NCBI GenBank assembly: GCA_001664505.1
Contig: CP011806.1
Span: forward strand, 875,795-939,794
DNA from: Acidobacteria bacterium Mor1
GTDB taxonomy: Bacteria; Acidobacteriota; Polarisedimenticolia; Polarisedimenticolales; Polarisedimenticolaceae
Reading direction: 5' to 3'
Length of the DNA: 64,000 bases
The position numbers and the translations under genes are program-made. Of this stretch, positions 1 through 8,150 are shown piece by piece. Every line of letters starts with the position of its first letter. Position 1 is the stretch's first letter. Under the pieces are notes generated by a model, which saw only the letters and a program-made list of their open reading frames with translations, was not told where the DNA came from and ran no database searches.

Positions 1-1043
1 TCGCCGTGGTCGGCGCCGGAGGTCTGGGCTCCCCGGTGGCCCTGTATCTGGCCGCCGCCGGAATCGGCACCCTGGGACTGATCGACTTCGACGCCGTCGA
101 CGAGGGCAACCTGCAGCGCCAGGTGCTCTTCGACGCCACCGACGTCGGACGCCTCAAGCTGGAAGCGGCCGCCGAGCGGCTGCGCAAGCAGAATCCTCAC
201 ATCCGCATCGAGACCCACAAGGTCCGGCTCGCCGCCGACAACGCCCTCGAGATCCTCGAACCCTACGACCTGGTCATCGACGGAACCGACAACTTCCCGA
301 CCCGCTACCTGGTGAACGACGCCTGTGCGCTGCTGGGCAAGCCCTGCGTCTACGGCAGCATCTTCCGCTTCGAGGGGCAGGTCTCGGTCTTCTGGAAGGG
401 CCACGGGCCCTGCTATCGCTGCCTCTTTCCGGAACCGCCGCCGGCGGGGAGCGTGCCCAACTGTGCCGAGGGAGGTGTGCTGGGCATCTTGCCCGGAGTC
501 ATCGGCACGCTGCAGGCGACCGAGGCGATCAAGCTGGTGCTGGAGCGGGGCACGCCGCTACTGGGACGGCTGCTGCTGTACGACGCCCTCGAGGCCCGAT
601 TCCGCGAACTCCGGATCCACCCCGACCAGGACTGCGCGCTGTGCGGAGAGCGTCCGTCCATCACGAAACTCGCCGACGAGAAGATCCACTGCGCCACCCC
701 GGCTACCGCTACGGAAGAGGAAAGGGATTCGACGATGAATGTGGCCGAACTCAAAGAACGGATGGACAACGAGACCGAAACCCAACTGCTGGATGTGCGG
801 GAACCCTTCGAACGGGAGATCGCCGTGATCCCCGGTGCGGTGGCGATTCCCCTGGGCGAACTCGCCGAACGATTCGGTGAGCTCGATCGGAATCGTGAGC
901 TCGTGGTCCATTGCAAGACCGGCGGGCGCAGCGCCAAGGCGGTGGCGTTCCTGCGGCAGCAGGGCTTCGAGCGGATTCACAATCTCGAAGGGGGCGTGCT
1001 CGCCTGGATCGACGAGATCGATCCGAGCCTGTCCCGCTACTGA
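1..1043 (+). CDS. moeB: ThiF/MoeB-family adenylyltransferase with C-terminal rhodanese domain (5' end missing)
   Basis: E1-like enzyme expected to adenylate the C-terminus of a small sulfur-carrier protein (MoaD/ThiS type); the fused rhodanese domain would supply persulfide sulfur, as in MoeZ/MOCS3. The visible reading frame enters from before the window: the nucleotide-binding VGAGGLGSP motif begins at base 6, whereas family members have about 30 residues ahead of it, so the GTG at 6 is not the true start. Zinc-type CxxC pairs are seen (CYRC and CALC). The candidate ThiF-domain cysteine is in SVPNCAEGG. The C-terminal 100 residues are a rhodanese with active-site loop CKTGGR. An internal ATG at 735 with GAGGAAAGG upstream could start a free rhodanese. 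The carrier protein partner is not in the window, so MoeB versus ThiF versus cysteine/thiocarboxylate pathways cannot be separated. Confidence 0.88.
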   Translation, partial: AVVGAGGLGSPVALYLAAAGIGTLGLIDFDAVDEGNLQRQVLFDATDVGRLKLEAAAERLRKQNPHIRIETHKVRLAADNALEILEPYDLVIDGTDNFPTRYLVNDACALLGKPCVYGSIFRFEGQVSVFWKGHGPCYRCLFPEPPPAGSVPNCAEGGVLGILPGVIGTLQATEAIKLVLERGTPLLGRLLLYDALEARFRELRIHPDQDCALCGERPSITKLADEKIHCATPATATEEERDSTMNVAELKERMDNETETQLLDVREPFEREIAVIPGAVAIPLGELAERFGELDRNRELVVHCKTGGRSAKAVAFLRQQGFERIHNLEGGVLAWIDEIDPSLSRY

Positions 1044-1071
1044 ACCATCCGGACGAGCATCCCGTGGGACA

Positions 1072-1824
1072 CTAGCGGCGAACGGTACGGAACTGATCGG
1101 CGGGGAACCGCCGGCTGCCGACCCCGACCCGCGCCGCAACGAACTCGCCCGCCGTCGCCACGCAGCCGAGGCCGTAGCGGATACTGCGGGCCAGCCCGAT
1201 CGACGAGGCCTCGGCGAAATACTTGGTCGGACAGGTCACCTCGGCGATGTCGTAGCCGAACCACAGCACCTGCAGCAGCATCTGGTTGTCGAAGACGAAG
1301 TCGTCGGAGTTCTCCGACAGCGGCAGCCGCTCCAGCAGGTCCCGGGAGAATGCCCTGTACCCGGTGTGGTACTCGGACAACTTGGCACCGACCATCACGT
1401 TCTCGCCGAAGGTCAGCCCGCGATTGGCCACGTACTTCCACAGCGGCATGCCGCTACTGCGGGCCCTGCCGCCGAGGATGCGCGAACCCAGCACGCAGTG
1501 ATAGAGCCCGTTGCCGATCATCGAGACCATCGCCGGAATCAGCTGCGGGGTGTACTGGTAGTCCGGGTGGACCATGACCACGATGTCGCCGCCATCCTCG
1601 AGGGCCGAGGCGTAGCAGGTCTTCTGGTTGCCGCCGTAGCCCAGGTTCTTCTCGTGAACCACTACCCGGGCCTGTTCCAGCTGGTTGCCGATACGGACGG
1701 TGTCGTCCTTGCTGGCGTCGTCGACGATGATCACCCGGTCCACGTAGTCCTGGGCGATGACCTCGTCGTAGGTTTTGACCAGGGTCTTCGCCGCGTTGTA
1801 CGCCGGCATCACGACCACCACCAT
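1072..1824 (-). CDS. Family 2 glycosyltransferase (dolichyl-phosphate-sugar synthase-like)
   Basis: Cytoplasmic GT-A fold glycosyltransferase, probably moving a sugar from a nucleotide sugar to a polyprenyl-phosphate or envelope acceptor. The protein opens with the beta-strand and nucleotide-sugar motif VVVVMPAYNAAKTL, followed by IIVDDASKDDT, then MVHPDYQYTP where the DxD-type metal site is expected, and LGSRILGG further on. No C-terminal membrane helices are evident. The frame extends upstream to a TTG at 1929, but those 35 residues do not resemble the family; the ATG at 1824 places the first strand at the N-terminus as usual, although its SD is weak (GAG six bases ahead). It converges with the moeB-like gene and diverges from the MFS/spermidine-synthase operon. 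Acceptor unknown. Confidence 0.85.
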   Translation of the reverse strand: MVVVVMPAYNAAKTLVKTYDEVIAQDYVDRVIIVDDASKDDTVRIGNQLEQARVVVHEKNLGYGGNQKTCYASALEDGGDIVVMVHPDYQYTPQLIPAMVSMIGNGLYHCVLGSRILGGRARSSGMPLWKYVANRGLTFGENVMVGAKLSEYHTGYRAFSRDLLERLPLSENSDDFVFDNQMLLQVLWFGYDIAEVTCPTKYFAEASSIGLARSIRYGLGCVATAGEFVAARVGVGSRRFPADQFRTVRR

Positions 1825-1967
1825 CTTGTCTCGATACACAACCCACTCCGGACCGATGCGAACGCCTCGCTGGGCCGTTTCCCCCGGAGCCCGATCGACG
1901 AACCCCGCGACCCCCGCCATGAGCCGCAAATACTAGCAAAAGAAGGGCTTCGCCCGCTTCCGCAGCG

Positions 1968-2008
1968 TGCTACAATTTACGGCTGATTGCGGTTCCCAGT
2001 AAGAAAGG
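1968..2008 (+). promoter_or_regulatory. Extended -10 promoter and RBS for the MFS/spermidine-synthase operon
   Basis: TGC-TACAAT at 1968-1976 is an extended -10 box. No good -35 hexamer is seen, as is usual for extended -10 promoters. AAGAAAGG at 2001-2008 is an SD seven bases before the ATG at 2016. Assignment is by eye. Confidence 0.5.
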
Positions 2009-2015
2009 TCCCTGA

Positions 2016-4376
2016 ATGCGCTCCATGAAGAGCACCCTTCTGCTCGTCATCCTGTTCTTCACCGCCTTCAGCTCGCTGATCTACGAGCTGGTGTGGACGC
2101 GCAAACTGGGCCATGTGTTCGGGACCAGCGCCCTGGCGGGCAGCACCGTCCTGGCGATCTTCATGGCGGGTCTGGCTCTGGGCAGCCTCTACGGCGGCGG
2201 CCTGCTGATGCGGTCGAAGCGGCCCTACCGCTTCCTGGCCATGCTGCAGCTGGCCATCGCCGTCTCCTGCCTGGTCGCCCTGGCCATCTTCAACAACCTA
2301 CCGAACTTCTACCGCACCCTGTTCGAGTCCCTGGGCGGAAGCTCCCCGTTCCTGTTCAACCTGGTGCTGTTCGTCGTCGCCGCCGTGGTGCTGGTCGTCC
2401 CGACCTTCCTGATCGGCGTCGCCTTCCCGGCGATCGTTCACCTCTACCACCAGGAACGGCAGAAGGTCGGCATGACCGTCGGCAGCGCCTACATGGTCGA
2501 CACCATCGGCGGTGCCCTGGGCATCCTGCTGGCCGCGTTCTATCTGGTCAGCACCATCGGATTCTGGCGCGTCTCCCTCACCGCCTCGGCAATCAACCTG
2601 GTCCTGGCGGTCATGGCGTTGACCCTGTTCCGTGAGGAAGACAGCGCGATCCCCGCGCCCCCCGACGCCCCGGAGGACACCGACCAACGCGTGTCGTTGC
2701 CCTCGAAGATCATGCTCTTCCTGTTCTTCCTTTCGGGTATGGGCGCGCTGATCTTCGAAGTCATCTGGATCCGCCACGTCAGCCTGATCTACGGCGGCAG
2801 CATGCACGCCTTCGCCATCGTGGTCGTGAGCTTTCTCGGCGGCCTGGGTATCGGCAGCCTGCTTCACAACATTCTGCTGAAGAACATCAAGAACAAAGTC
2901 GCACTATTCGCCGGCATCGAGATCGCCATCGGCGCCAGCGGACTGCTGCTGACGGCACTGTTCCCCCAGGCGGAGATCCTGTTCCTCAAGATCTACCAGG
3001 CCAACGACACCTATAGCGGCCTGATGTTCTCCCTGGGGGCGGTCTGCGTCCTTGCGCTGCTGATCCCCACGGTGCTGATGGGCATGACCCTGCCGGTTCT
3101 GAGTTCGGTTTTCGCCAAGAGCGAACAGATCGGCAAAGACGTCGGCAAGCTGTTCGCCGTCAACTCCTTCGGCGCCCTGTGCGGCTCGTTCAGCGCCGGC
3201 TTCCTGATCATTCCGTCCCTCGGCGTCTACTACAGCGCCATCGTGGCGGCGGCGATCTATCTCTTCATCGCCATCGCCTTCATCGTCTGCTTCGAGCCCG
3301 GCGCCGAGACCCGACGGGTCTCCCTGGCCGCGCTGATCGCCGTGGGCGTGCTCTCGCTGGCGGGTTTCCGCACCCTCCATGATCCGCAGCACATCTACAA
3401 TGGCGCCTTCTACCTGGCCACCGCTTACGACAGCGACATCGACGGGTTCGTCAAGCGGCGGGAGGTCGCCCGCAAGCTGCTCCGTTTCCTGGAGCACAGC
3501 CCCTACGGTCAGGTTGCCGTCTTCGGCGGCGGGCGTTCCGGCGTGCCGATCACCTTGACCAACAACGGAAAGGTCGAGGCCTCGTCGGACCCGGCCGGCG
3601 TGGCGACGCTGACGATGATCGCCCACATTCCGATCACCCTTCACGACAACCCCAGGGACGTGCTCAACATCGGGATGGGGGGCGGGTGGACCACCGCGGC
3701 GACCCTGAGCCATGACGCGGTCAAGAACGCGGTGACCGTGGAGATCGATCCGGTCGTGGTCAAGGCCAACCTGCAGGCGCTCTACGACTACAACCACAAC
3801 CCGCTGGTGCATCCCAAATCCCGGGTCGTCGTCGCTGACGGACGCAACTACATTCAGAACTCCACAGAGAAGTACGACATCATCATCTCCGAGCCTCCGG
3901 AGATCTGGGTCAGCGGCGTTTCCGGGCTGTTCACCGAGCAGTTCTATCGCTCGGCGCTGGCCACCCTGAAGCCCGGGGGCATGCTCTGCCAGTGGTTCCC
4001 CCGCTACGACCTGACCGACGAGGACTACGGGATCGCGCTCAACACCATCCGTAGCGTCTTCCCCTACGTCTACGAGTTCGACATGACGCCGATCACCAAG
4101 CTGGAGCAGTTCCAGGAGCTGGTCATCATCGCTTCGGCCGAACCCCTCGACGTGCCCGCCCTGCTCGAACGCAACGCCCAGCGCTTCGCCGCGGCCGGCG
4201 AGGAAGGTCAGTTCGAGCTCCAGCTGACCCAGACCGTCAAGGGCTTGATCTCCCGGGACGACGCCCAGATTGCGGCAGATATCGCCTCGGTGGACACGAT
4301 CAACCGAGATGACCTGCCGATCCTCGAGTTCCACACCCTGCGCAACCGCTTCCGAAAGTTCCGTCTCGACCGATGA
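2016..4376 (+). CDS. Fused MFS-like membrane / spermidine-synthase-like protein (1)
   Basis: 786-residue membrane protein. Residues 1-205 and about 230-450 form two blocks of hydrophobic helices, the first containing the SLIYELVWTRKLG and GTSALAGSTVLAIFMAGLALGS motifs typical of spermidine-synthase-fused transporters. The C-terminal 330 residues are a Rossmann methyltransferase-like domain with a glycine-rich loop (LNIGMGGGWTT), the acidic EIDP strand end, ADGRNYI and YDIIISEPPEIW. The catalytic Asp-x-x-Asp-Pro of true spermidine synthases is replaced by SEPPE, so aminopropyl transfer should not be assumed. The start has a good SD. The stop overlaps the next gene (ATGA), so at least four genes are translationally coupled. 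Substrate unknown; transport or export coupled to a nucleoside- or polyamine-like ligand is only a guess. Confidence 0.85.
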   Translation: MRSMKSTLLLVILFFTAFSSLIYELVWTRKLGHVFGTSALAGSTVLAIFMAGLALGSLYGGGLLMRSKRPYRFLAMLQLAIAVSCLVALAIFNNLPNFYRTLFESLGGSSPFLFNLVLFVVAAVVLVVPTFLIGVAFPAIVHLYHQERQKVGMTVGSAYMVDTIGGALGILLAAFYLVSTIGFWRVSLTASAINLVLAVMALTLFREEDSAIPAPPDAPEDTDQRVSLPSKIMLFLFFLSGMGALIFEVIWIRHVSLIYGGSMHAFAIVVVSFLGGLGIGSLLHNILLKNIKNKVALFAGIEIAIGASGLLLTALFPQAEILFLKIYQANDTYSGLMFSLGAVCVLALLIPTVLMGMTLPVLSSVFAKSEQIGKDVGKLFAVNSFGALCGSFSAGFLIIPSLGVYYSAIVAAAIYLFIAIAFIVCFEPGAETRRVSLAALIAVGVLSLAGFRTLHDPQHIYNGAFYLATAYDSDIDGFVKRREVARKLLRFLEHSPYGQVAVFGGGRSGVPITLTNNGKVEASSDPAGVATLTMIAHIPITLHDNPRDVLNIGMGGGWTTAATLSHDAVKNAVTVEIDPVVVKANLQALYDYNHNPLVHPKSRVVVADGRNYIQNSTEKYDIIISEPPEIWVSGVSGLFTEQFYRSALATLKPGGMLCQWFPRYDLTDEDYGIALNTIRSVFPYVYEFDMTPITKLEQFQELVIIASAEPLDVPALLERNAQRFAAAGEEGQFELQLTQTVKGLISRDDAQIAADIASVDTINRDDLPILEFHTLRNRFRKFRLDR

Positions 4377-5143
4377 GCCGTCTGCTGTCATGGGTAGTGC
4401 TGGTGCTCGGGCTGGTGCTGCTCGGGGCGATGTTCCTGTTCATCCGCATGGGCGTGGCCACCGACCACCTGCATCACGCGCTGGTCAAGGACCCGGAACG
4501 CACGCCTCCGCCCGGCAACGTGCTGGTCGCCCCGGCGGACGGCACGATCCTCTACATCCGCCGGGTCGAGGGGGGCATCATTCCCGAAGCGGTCAAACGG
4601 GGCGTTTCGGTTCCGTTGGCCGAGCACCTGCGCCTACCCGACGATCGCGCGCTGGAGGACGGCTGGCTGATCGGCGTGTACATGAACTCCGACAGCGTGC
4701 ATATCAACCGGGTTCCCCTTGGCGGGACCCTGGTGGACCAGCACATCTGGAACGGACCCCACATGGACATGTCGCCGGCCGAATCGACGATCATGCTGAC
4801 CCAGTTGCTGCCCGGTTGGGTCGGGCTCAAGCGCATGATCGGGCTGCCCCCCTACGACATCGAGGACGAGGCGGACTTCGTGCTCAAGAGCGCACGGGAA
4901 ACCCTGGTGTTCGACGACGAGCGCGGGAAGCAGACCTTCGTCACCCGCATCGCGGACTTCTACGTGGGCAAGATCCTGACCTGGATCCCCGTCGAGAGCG
5001 ACGTGGAAACCGGCCAGCGCCTCGGGATGATCACCTGGGGTTCCCAGACCGACGTGTTCTTCGAGGACAGCACCGGCCTCGAAATAAAGGCCTCGGTGGG
5101 CGACTTCGTCTACGGCGGGGAGACGGTCCTTGCGACGTATTAG
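4373..5143 (+). CDS. psd: Phosphatidylserine decarboxylase-family protein
   Basis: Predicted pyruvoyl-dependent decarboxylase converting phosphatidylserine to phosphatidylethanolamine, or a related lipid-processing enzyme. One N-terminal transmembrane helix (residues 5-27) anchors it. The body carries PSD-type features: APADGTI near residue 48, a conserved histidine in SDSVHINRVPLGG, and near the C-terminus GMITWGSQTDVF, where the Gly-Ser pair corresponds to the self-cleavage site that generates the pyruvoyl group. It is 256 residues, closer to the short PSD subfamily than to the classical E. coli enzyme. Its ATG overlaps the previous stop, and its own end overlaps the following TPR gene by 14 bases. 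Its position between two MFS/spermidine-synthase fusions suggests a membrane-lipid link for that operon (inference). Confidence 0.75.
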   Translation: MSRLLSWVVLVLGLVLLGAMFLFIRMGVATDHLHHALVKDPERTPPPGNVLVAPADGTILYIRRVEGGIIPEAVKRGVSVPLAEHLRLPDDRALEDGWLIGVYMNSDSVHINRVPLGGTLVDQHIWNGPHMDMSPAESTIMLTQLLPGWVGLKRMIGLPPYDIEDEADFVLKSARETLVFDDERGKQTFVTRIADFYVGKILTWIPVESDVETGQRLGMITWGSQTDVFFEDSTGLEIKASVGDFVYGGETVLATY

Positions 5144-5735
5144 CCTCTGGCACGTGAACATCGCCTTGTTCGCGTTGATCGCGGTGATCGGGATCCTCTA
5201 CTCCAAGGATCTGGCCTGGGGCGCCCAGGCGATCGCGGAGTATCGCAAGGGCCAGAGTCCGCCGCTGGTCGAATCCCTGCTGCGCTCCGAGGCCTACGAG
5301 TTGATGCTTGCAGACGGCGACCCGAAAACGGTCGAGTCGCTACTGCTGCGCTCGCTGGAGATCGAGCCCAACACCAACGCCCGCTATCTGCTGGGACTGG
5401 TGTATCAGAGCCAGGGACGGCTGGAAGAGGCCTACCGCGCCTACGACCAGTACCGCCGGATCGACGCGCTGCACCTCGACTCCTGGCTGCGGATGGAAGA
5501 ACTCCTGCTTGCCGCCGGACGGCTGGAGGAGCGCGCCGAGCTGCTCGACCAGGGAATCGCCCTGTTCGAACGAGCCGCGGTGCAGTTCGAACCCCGGCCC
5601 GACCCTGACGTGGCGCAGGAGTTCAACGCCAAGGCCCTCGGCGTCGCGGCCAAGCTCAAACGCGGCCTGAACACCCTTCGCGCCCGTCGGCTCACGGAAC
5701 CTGCTGAACTGCCCGAGGGAACCACCGCTCCATGA
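5130..5735 (+). CDS. Membrane-anchored TPR protein
   Basis: 201-residue protein of unknown function. Residues 8-27 form one transmembrane or signal-anchor helix; residues 65-190 contain about three degenerate tetratricopeptide repeats (NARYLLGLVYQSQGRLEEAYRAY is the clearest), a scaffold for protein-protein contact, probably on the outer face of the inner membrane. The start is a TTG at 5130 with GGGGAGA upstream, inside the end of the decarboxylase gene; the end overlaps the next ATG by four bases. The coupling suggests a fixed stoichiometry with the neighbouring membrane proteins. Confidence 0.7.
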   Translation: MRRISLWHVNIALFALIAVIGILYSKDLAWGAQAIAEYRKGQSPPLVESLLRSEAYELMLADGDPKTVESLLLRSLEIEPNTNARYLLGLVYQSQGRLEEAYRAYDQYRRIDALHLDSWLRMEELLLAAGRLEERAELLDQGIALFERAAVQFEPRPDPDVAQEFNAKALGVAAKLKRGLNTLRARRLTEPAELPEGTTAP

Positions 5736-8131
5736 ACACCCGCCGCTGGCTCCTGCTGCTGTCGCTGGTTTCCGGCCTCGGGGGCGTGGTCTACGAGGTG
5801 CTCTACCTCCGCCACCTGACCACCGTGCTCGGGGACATGTACTACGTCCACGCCGCCTTGCTCTGCATGTTCCTGCTGGGCAACGGCATCGGCGCCTGGC
5901 TGGCCCACCGTTTCATCCGCTACCTGTACCTGTTTGAACTGCTGATCGGCGCCTACGCCTTCTCGCTACCGTTCCTGCTGCCGTACTACGAACGCTCGGC
6001 GCTCAGCCGCTTGTTCGAGGGTGAACCGGTCCTGCAGTCGCTGTTCGCGTCGGCGTTGCTGCTGGCGGTGCCCTCGGTGTGCATCGGCTTCAGCATCCCG
6101 TTGTTCAGCGCCTACATCGATCGTCAGCAGCGCAGCCGGGATGCCTTCAAGTTCACTTATCTGCTCTACAACATCGGAGCGGCGACCTCGGTCCTGCTGG
6201 TCGAGTTCTACCTGATCCGCTGGAGTGGATTCACGGTCTCGCTCTACGCCGTAGGGCTGGCCAACACCGCCTGCGGCATCATCCTGTTCCTCAAACGAGA
6301 AGCCTGGACGCCGCCACCGGAACCGGAGGATGCCACCGGCCACGGATTTTCCCCCCGGGAATCCCTGGCCATGTTCCTGGCCAGCGTCGGCGCCTCGGTC
6401 TTCGTCGGTTTCTTCATCAAGACCTGCTACCACCTGTTCCTGCCCCACCGGGAAAACTTCGCCATCTGCACGGCGATCACGCTCCTGGCCATCGCCGCCG
6501 GCACCGAAGTGGTGCGGCGCTTCCGCCCCTCGTTCAGCTTCCTGATCGCCGCGGCCTGCCTGGCTCTGGGGCTCGTCTTCGCCGGTTTCGAGTTGCTGGT
6601 GGGCGCCTTCGAGGTGACCTCGGGGGCGCTGGAGGGCTCCGGCGGCACCGTGCCTCGAGATTTCCTCTTCGGCCTCCTGATCGCCCTGCCCTACTTCTTC
6701 CTCGGCGCGACGATACCGGCCTTGATGGGCCACGAGGAAAACGTCGCCCGGCGGGCCGGGCATCTGTTGCTGCTATCGGGCGTGGGCAATGTGGTCGGGA
6801 TGCTCGGGTTCATGTTTCTGGTGCACCCCAACGTGCCGATATTCAGCTCGGTGCTGGTCATCTGGCTGATCCTGGCCGGGTCTCTGCTGGTGCGGAGCGG
6901 CCTTCGCTTCAAGCCGGCGGTGGCGACCCTGCTGCTGCTGTCGGCGCTGACCCTGCCTTTCGCCTCGGGACACCCGGAAGACCGGATCTACCTGGTGCAC
7001 TCCCAGGATGTGCCCGAGGACGCGCAGATCGTCCACTACAAAAGCACCGCCGACAACGTCACCCACGTCTTCGGCAGCAACCAGACCTTCATCAGCTACA
7101 ACGGCCACCCCAGCATCTACGTCAGCGAGCGCCAACGGGTCAACCGGGCAGAGATCGTCTCCGGCCTGATCCCCGCCCTGGTGGCGCCCCGCCGCGAGAA
7201 GGCGCTGGTCCTGGGCCTCGGCTCGGGAATCACCGGTGGAGCAGCCGCCACGGTCTTCGACCGGACCGAGATCGTCGAGATCAACGCCGCCTTCTTCCCA
7301 TTGCTCAGCGAGATCGAGTTTGCCAACTTCGGCGTTGAGAACAACCCCCGGGCCACGCTAATCCACGACGACGCCCGCAGCTACCTGGCGAACACCCGCG
7401 AGAAGTACGACGTGATCATCAACTCGATTCCGTCGCCGACCTACTTCGCCGCCGGGAAGATCTACACCCTCGAGTTCTTCCAGATGGTCAAGAACGCCCT
7501 GGAACCCGACGGGGTCTACAGCACCTGGTTCGCGCCGCTGGACATGTCCAAGGACGGCCTCTACACCTTCCTCGCCACGCTGCATCAGCAGTTCGAACAC
7601 TGCAATCTGGCCGTGCTGCGGCTGGGGTACTACTTCGCCAGCTGCTCGGACAATCCGCTCCAGGCCCGGCCCTTCGAGATGCCCGCCCCGGTGCGCAAGG
7701 CCCTGGCCGGCGGCGTGGGCAGCGTCTCCCTCGAAGCCTATTTCGACACGATCTTCATTAGCGACGACATCTTCGCCCGGCTGGACCTCGAGGGCTACCA
7801 GTTGAACCGGGACCGTTTTCCGATCATGGAATTCCAGATCATGCGGTTCGACCGCACCGCCAACGAGCTGCAGCGCAGCACCGCCGATCCGGTGCTGCTC
7901 GATCCCGGGAGCCTGAACATCGAGTTCATCCCGCCGTCGGACACTGAACGCTTTCTCGACCAGGCCGCAGTGTTCGCCCAGGTGCACCTCGGCCTCTATC
8001 AGCGATTCTTCGAGCCCCAGATCCAGGCGGCGATCCAGCGCCAGGACCGGACATTGCTCGACGCCCTGACCCGCCGGGCGGCGGAAGAGCGGCAGCGGCT
8101 CAAACGCAAGGACGGGGCATCCACGCCCTGA
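5732..8131 (+). CDS. Fused MFS-like membrane / spermidine-synthase-like protein (2)
   Basis: 799-residue paralogue of the protein at 2016. Two blocks of membrane helices (residues 5-190 and about 210-400) precede a SAM-type Rossmann domain (about 470-690) with VLGLGSGITGGA, EINAAF, a DDARSYL element and YTLEFF. The region equivalent to the synthase catalytic Asp motif reads INSIPSPTYF, so the normal general base is absent. After the Rossmann domain there are about 100 extra residues ending in a charged tail. It starts with ATGA overlapping the TPR gene. The gene runs tail to tail with the third fusion, with 19 bases between stops and no visible terminator. Function unknown beyond membrane location and nucleotide- or SAM-like binding fold. 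Confidence 0.8.
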   Translation: MNTRRWLLLLSLVSGLGGVVYEVLYLRHLTTVLGDMYYVHAALLCMFLLGNGIGAWLAHRFIRYLYLFELLIGAYAFSLPFLLPYYERSALSRLFEGEPVLQSLFASALLLAVPSVCIGFSIPLFSAYIDRQQRSRDAFKFTYLLYNIGAATSVLLVEFYLIRWSGFTVSLYAVGLANTACGIILFLKREAWTPPPEPEDATGHGFSPRESLAMFLASVGASVFVGFFIKTCYHLFLPHRENFAICTAITLLAIAAGTEVVRRFRPSFSFLIAAACLALGLVFAGFELLVGAFEVTSGALEGSGGTVPRDFLFGLLIALPYFFLGATIPALMGHEENVARRAGHLLLLSGVGNVVGMLGFMFLVHPNVPIFSSVLVIWLILAGSLLVRSGLRFKPAVATLLLLSALTLPFASGHPEDRIYLVHSQDVPEDAQIVHYKSTADNVTHVFGSNQTFISYNGHPSIYVSERQRVNRAEIVSGLIPALVAPRREKALVLGLGSGITGGAAATVFDRTEIVEINAAFFPLLSEIEFANFGVENNPRATLIHDDARSYLANTREKYDVIINSIPSPTYFAAGKIYTLEFFQMVKNALEPDGVYSTWFAPLDMSKDGLYTFLATLHQQFEHCNLAVLRLGYYFASCSDNPLQARPFEMPAPVRKALAGGVGSVSLEAYFDTIFISDDIFARLDLEGYQLNRDRFPIMEFQIMRFDRTANELQRSTADPVLLDPGSLNIEFIPPSDTERFLDQAAVFAQVHLGLYQRFFEPQIQAAIQRQDRTLLDALTRRAAEERQRLKRKDGASTP

Positions 8132-8150
8132 CCGGCTCCGTGCGCGAGCG

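Noticed and set aside
2904-4391. 495-codon minus-strand open frame opposite the first MFS/spermidine-synthase gene
   Set aside because: Composition-driven shadow: low-complexity Gln/Asp/Glu/Arg-rich product, no SD, and it fully overlaps a well-supported gene.
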